Shown piece after piece: positions 62,299-64,000 of a stretch of 64,000 nt of DNA (positions are counted from its first letter, which is position 1; every line of letters begins with the position of its first letter). Below the pieces are notes generated by a model. The model saw nothing but the letters and a program-made list of their open reading frames with translations, was not told the origin of the DNA and made no database searches. Source of the DNA: Bacteroidota bacterium. Lineage in GTDB: Bacteria > Bacteroidota > Bacteroidia > AKYH767-A > 2013-40CM-41-45. Location: contig JADJSV010000003.1 in the NCBI GenBank assembly GCA_016711505.1, forward strand, positions 434,001-498,000, read 5' to 3'. A program made the translations under genes and the position numbers.

Positions 62299-64000
62299 AT
62301 GAGCAGGAAATTTACTTCACTACTTTTTGCCCTCTTAATGGCTACCGGAATTCTTTTTGCACAGGACCGGGTCATAACAGGGAAAATTACTTCTAAAGAC
62401 GATGGACAGACACTTGCCCGGTGTTTCTGTTATTGTAAAAGGAACTTCGACCGGTGCCATTTCTGATATTGACGGAAATTATTCCATCACTGTCCCGGCA
62501 AGTGGAACTACACTTGTCTTTTCAGGTGTGGGATTTACTTCGCAGGAAATTGTTATCGGAACTTCAACTTCCATTAATCCTGTTCTGGAAACAGATATTA
62601 AAAAGCTGAATGAGATCGTCGTCACCGCTAATGCAATCGAAAGAGAAAAGCGAAGCGTTGGATATGGTGTCTCTACTGTTACAGGAAGTGATCTTACCAA
62701 AGGTGAAGAACGCAGTCTGGTAAATTCTTTACAAGGAAAAGTAGCAGGTGTACAAATTACCAGTGCTTCAGGTGGAGTAGGGTCTTCATCACGAATTATC
62801 ATTCGAGGTGGTTCTTCTTTATTAGGAGACAACAGACCACTCATGGTTGTTGATGGAATTCCTATTCAGGATGATAACTTTCAAACAGGCGATGAACTGA
62901 ACAGACAAGTAGATGCCGGGAATCGTGCCAATGATATCAATCCGGAAGACATTGAATCAATTTCTATATTAAAAGGTCCGGCTGCTGCAGCATTATACGG
63001 ATCTCGTGCATCGAATGGTGCAGTCATGATCACTACTAAATCCGGAAAAGCATTAAAAGGTTCCGGAAAAAATCTGTCGATGACATTCTCAAGCGGAATG
63101 ACTTTCGAAACACCACTGAAGTTACCGGAATTCCAAAATCAGTTCGGTCAAGGTTTACCATTCTTCTTACATGACCTTCGTGAGAATACAAGCTGGGGTG
63201 CACCATTTGATGGTGTCGTTCGTCCGTGGGGTTATGCTATTGATGGCGAACAAAGAGTAAAGCCTTATGTTGGACTGGAAGATAATGTCAGAGAATTCTT
63301 CGACATTGGACATACTTATACAAACAATTTTTCTCTTGCAGGAAATCAGGATAAAACTGCTTACTATTTTTCATTCGGAAATGTAAAACAAACCGGTATC
63401 ATTCCCGGAACGGAATACAACCGCTATAGTTTTAAAGTTTCTGCCAGCACTGAATTATCAAATCATGTTTCCAGTTCTGCATCGGTGATCTATTCCAAAT
63501 CAAATGGAGACCTTTCGATTCAGGGACAGAATACTGCCTTGTCGCCATGGGAGAATATCATACAAACTCCACGCGATATCAGTTTGCTAGAATTAAAAGA
63601 TTATAAAAATAAATTCAATGACCTTGATGGTTATTATAGTCCGTATACAAACAATCCATGGTATACTCTGAATGAGAACTCATATGAAAATGCTGTTGAT
63701 CACCTGATCGGAAATGTACAGTTGAATTACAAGCCGCTTGAATGGCTTACGTTCGATTACAGACTAGGGACAGATTTTTATGCAGACAACAGAGAAGAGA
63801 TCCACGCAATAGCTAAGACAAATCCGGCATCACCACGATTCGCAGATGGTAGTATTGATTACCCCGGCTTTTATCAGGCATCAGAATTGACCGGACGGGA
63901 AATTAACTCGGATCTCACTGCAACTATCAAACGGTCTATTAACAAAGATTTGAAATTTAGTTTTATCCTGGGGCAAAACGTAAATGAGAGAAGAAATACT
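62299..64000 (+). pseudogene. SusC/RagA-type TonB-dependent receptor, frameshifted near the N-terminus and cut by the window end
   Basis: From ATG 62299 a signal peptide (MSRKFTSLLFALLMATGILFAQ) and the start of a carboxypeptidase-like regulatory domain are read until about 62416. There one extra G shifts the frame to an early stop at 62466. Without it the protein continues as TLPGVSVIVKGTSTGAISDIDGNYSI, then the plug (NEIVVTANAIEREKRSVGYG, SLQGKVAGVQI, RGGSSLLGDNRPLMVVDGIP, SILKGPAAAALYGSRASNGAVMITTK) and the barrel to base 64000. It would import a glycan or peptide through the outer membrane. A SusD partner would be expected beyond the window. Confidence 0.85.

Noticed and set aside
62479..62844. 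121-codon minus-strand frame
   Set aside because: Antisense to the conserved plug domain of the SusC-like receptor.
1..64000. tRNA and rRNA genes
   Set aside because: No T-arm-like GGTTCGANNCC with matching acceptor stems and no rRNA sequence was recognised by eye; a covariance-model scan would be decisive.

Overview
The window comes from an AT-rich Bacteroidota chromosome. Several independent signs agree: a fused SecDF; four secreted proteins with C-terminal type IX secretion (T9SS) sorting domains; a SusC/RagA-type TonB receptor; a two-component-regulator-propeller sensor kinase; and promoters of the Bacteroidota form TTG-N19/20-TAnnTTTG in place of -35/-10 boxes. The order or genus cannot be fixed from this sequence alone. 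No tRNA, rRNA or CRISPR array was seen.

Layout. 1-9.5 kb is mostly housekeeping: end of secDF, a DUF456 protein, tatA, polX-sppA, folK, a deoxynucleoside kinase, an OmpA/TSP3 protein and a TrmH methyltransferase. 9.5-19.9 kb: mutS, a 350-bp repeat element (copy A), a small conserved protein, a membrane protein/NarL-type two-component operon, an AlkD-like protein, a DODA-like dioxygenase, a cyclic-nucleotide-domain histidine kinase and a frameshifted peptide transporter. 20-27.4 kb: a T9SS subtilase, an EreA/ChaN-like protein, a pseudouridine synthase, a lone receiver protein next to what looks like a kinase stub, and a T9SS protein built of tandem DUF4397 repeats. 27.7-33.3 kb: a DnaJ-like protein, thioredoxin, a CoA-transferase, an mlaEFD lipid-transport operon and repeat copy B in inverse orientation. 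33.4-41.2 kb: an OmpR-type two-component pair followed by four envelope proteins and an M16 peptidase pair. 41.4-42.9 kb is an arsenic module (ArsR/Acr3). 44.2-52.9 kb is one giant cyclic beta-glucan synthase-like gene. 53-55.3 kb is an ECF sigma/anti-sigma/secreted-protein operon. 55.5-64 kb: a T9SS sorbosone dehydrogenase-like protein, a propeller-type sensor kinase with its response regulator, and a frameshifted SusC-like receptor that runs off the window.

The most informative non-coding signals are these. (1) Two inverted-orientation copies of a ~350-bp MITE-like element share a long hairpin that carries a compensatory C-G to G-C change, which argues for a selected secondary structure. 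(2) A direct repeat TCAAATTT-N3-TCAAATTT with an 11-bp period lies in front of the envelope operon that follows the OmpR-type pair, and again in front of the M16 peptidase operon. (3) CYACAT-N4-ATGTRG dyads occur in front of the propeller kinase and twice in front of the SusC-like gene, linking sensor and transporter. (4) TTCGTA-N4-TACGAA operators lie in front of both arsR and acr3. (5) A family of intergenic arrays has a strict 7-nt period and often folds into long hairpins at gene ends.

Two genes (peptide transporter and SusC-like receptor) are each broken by one extra base. They are reported as frameshifted because a sequencing or assembly error cannot be told from a real mutation here.
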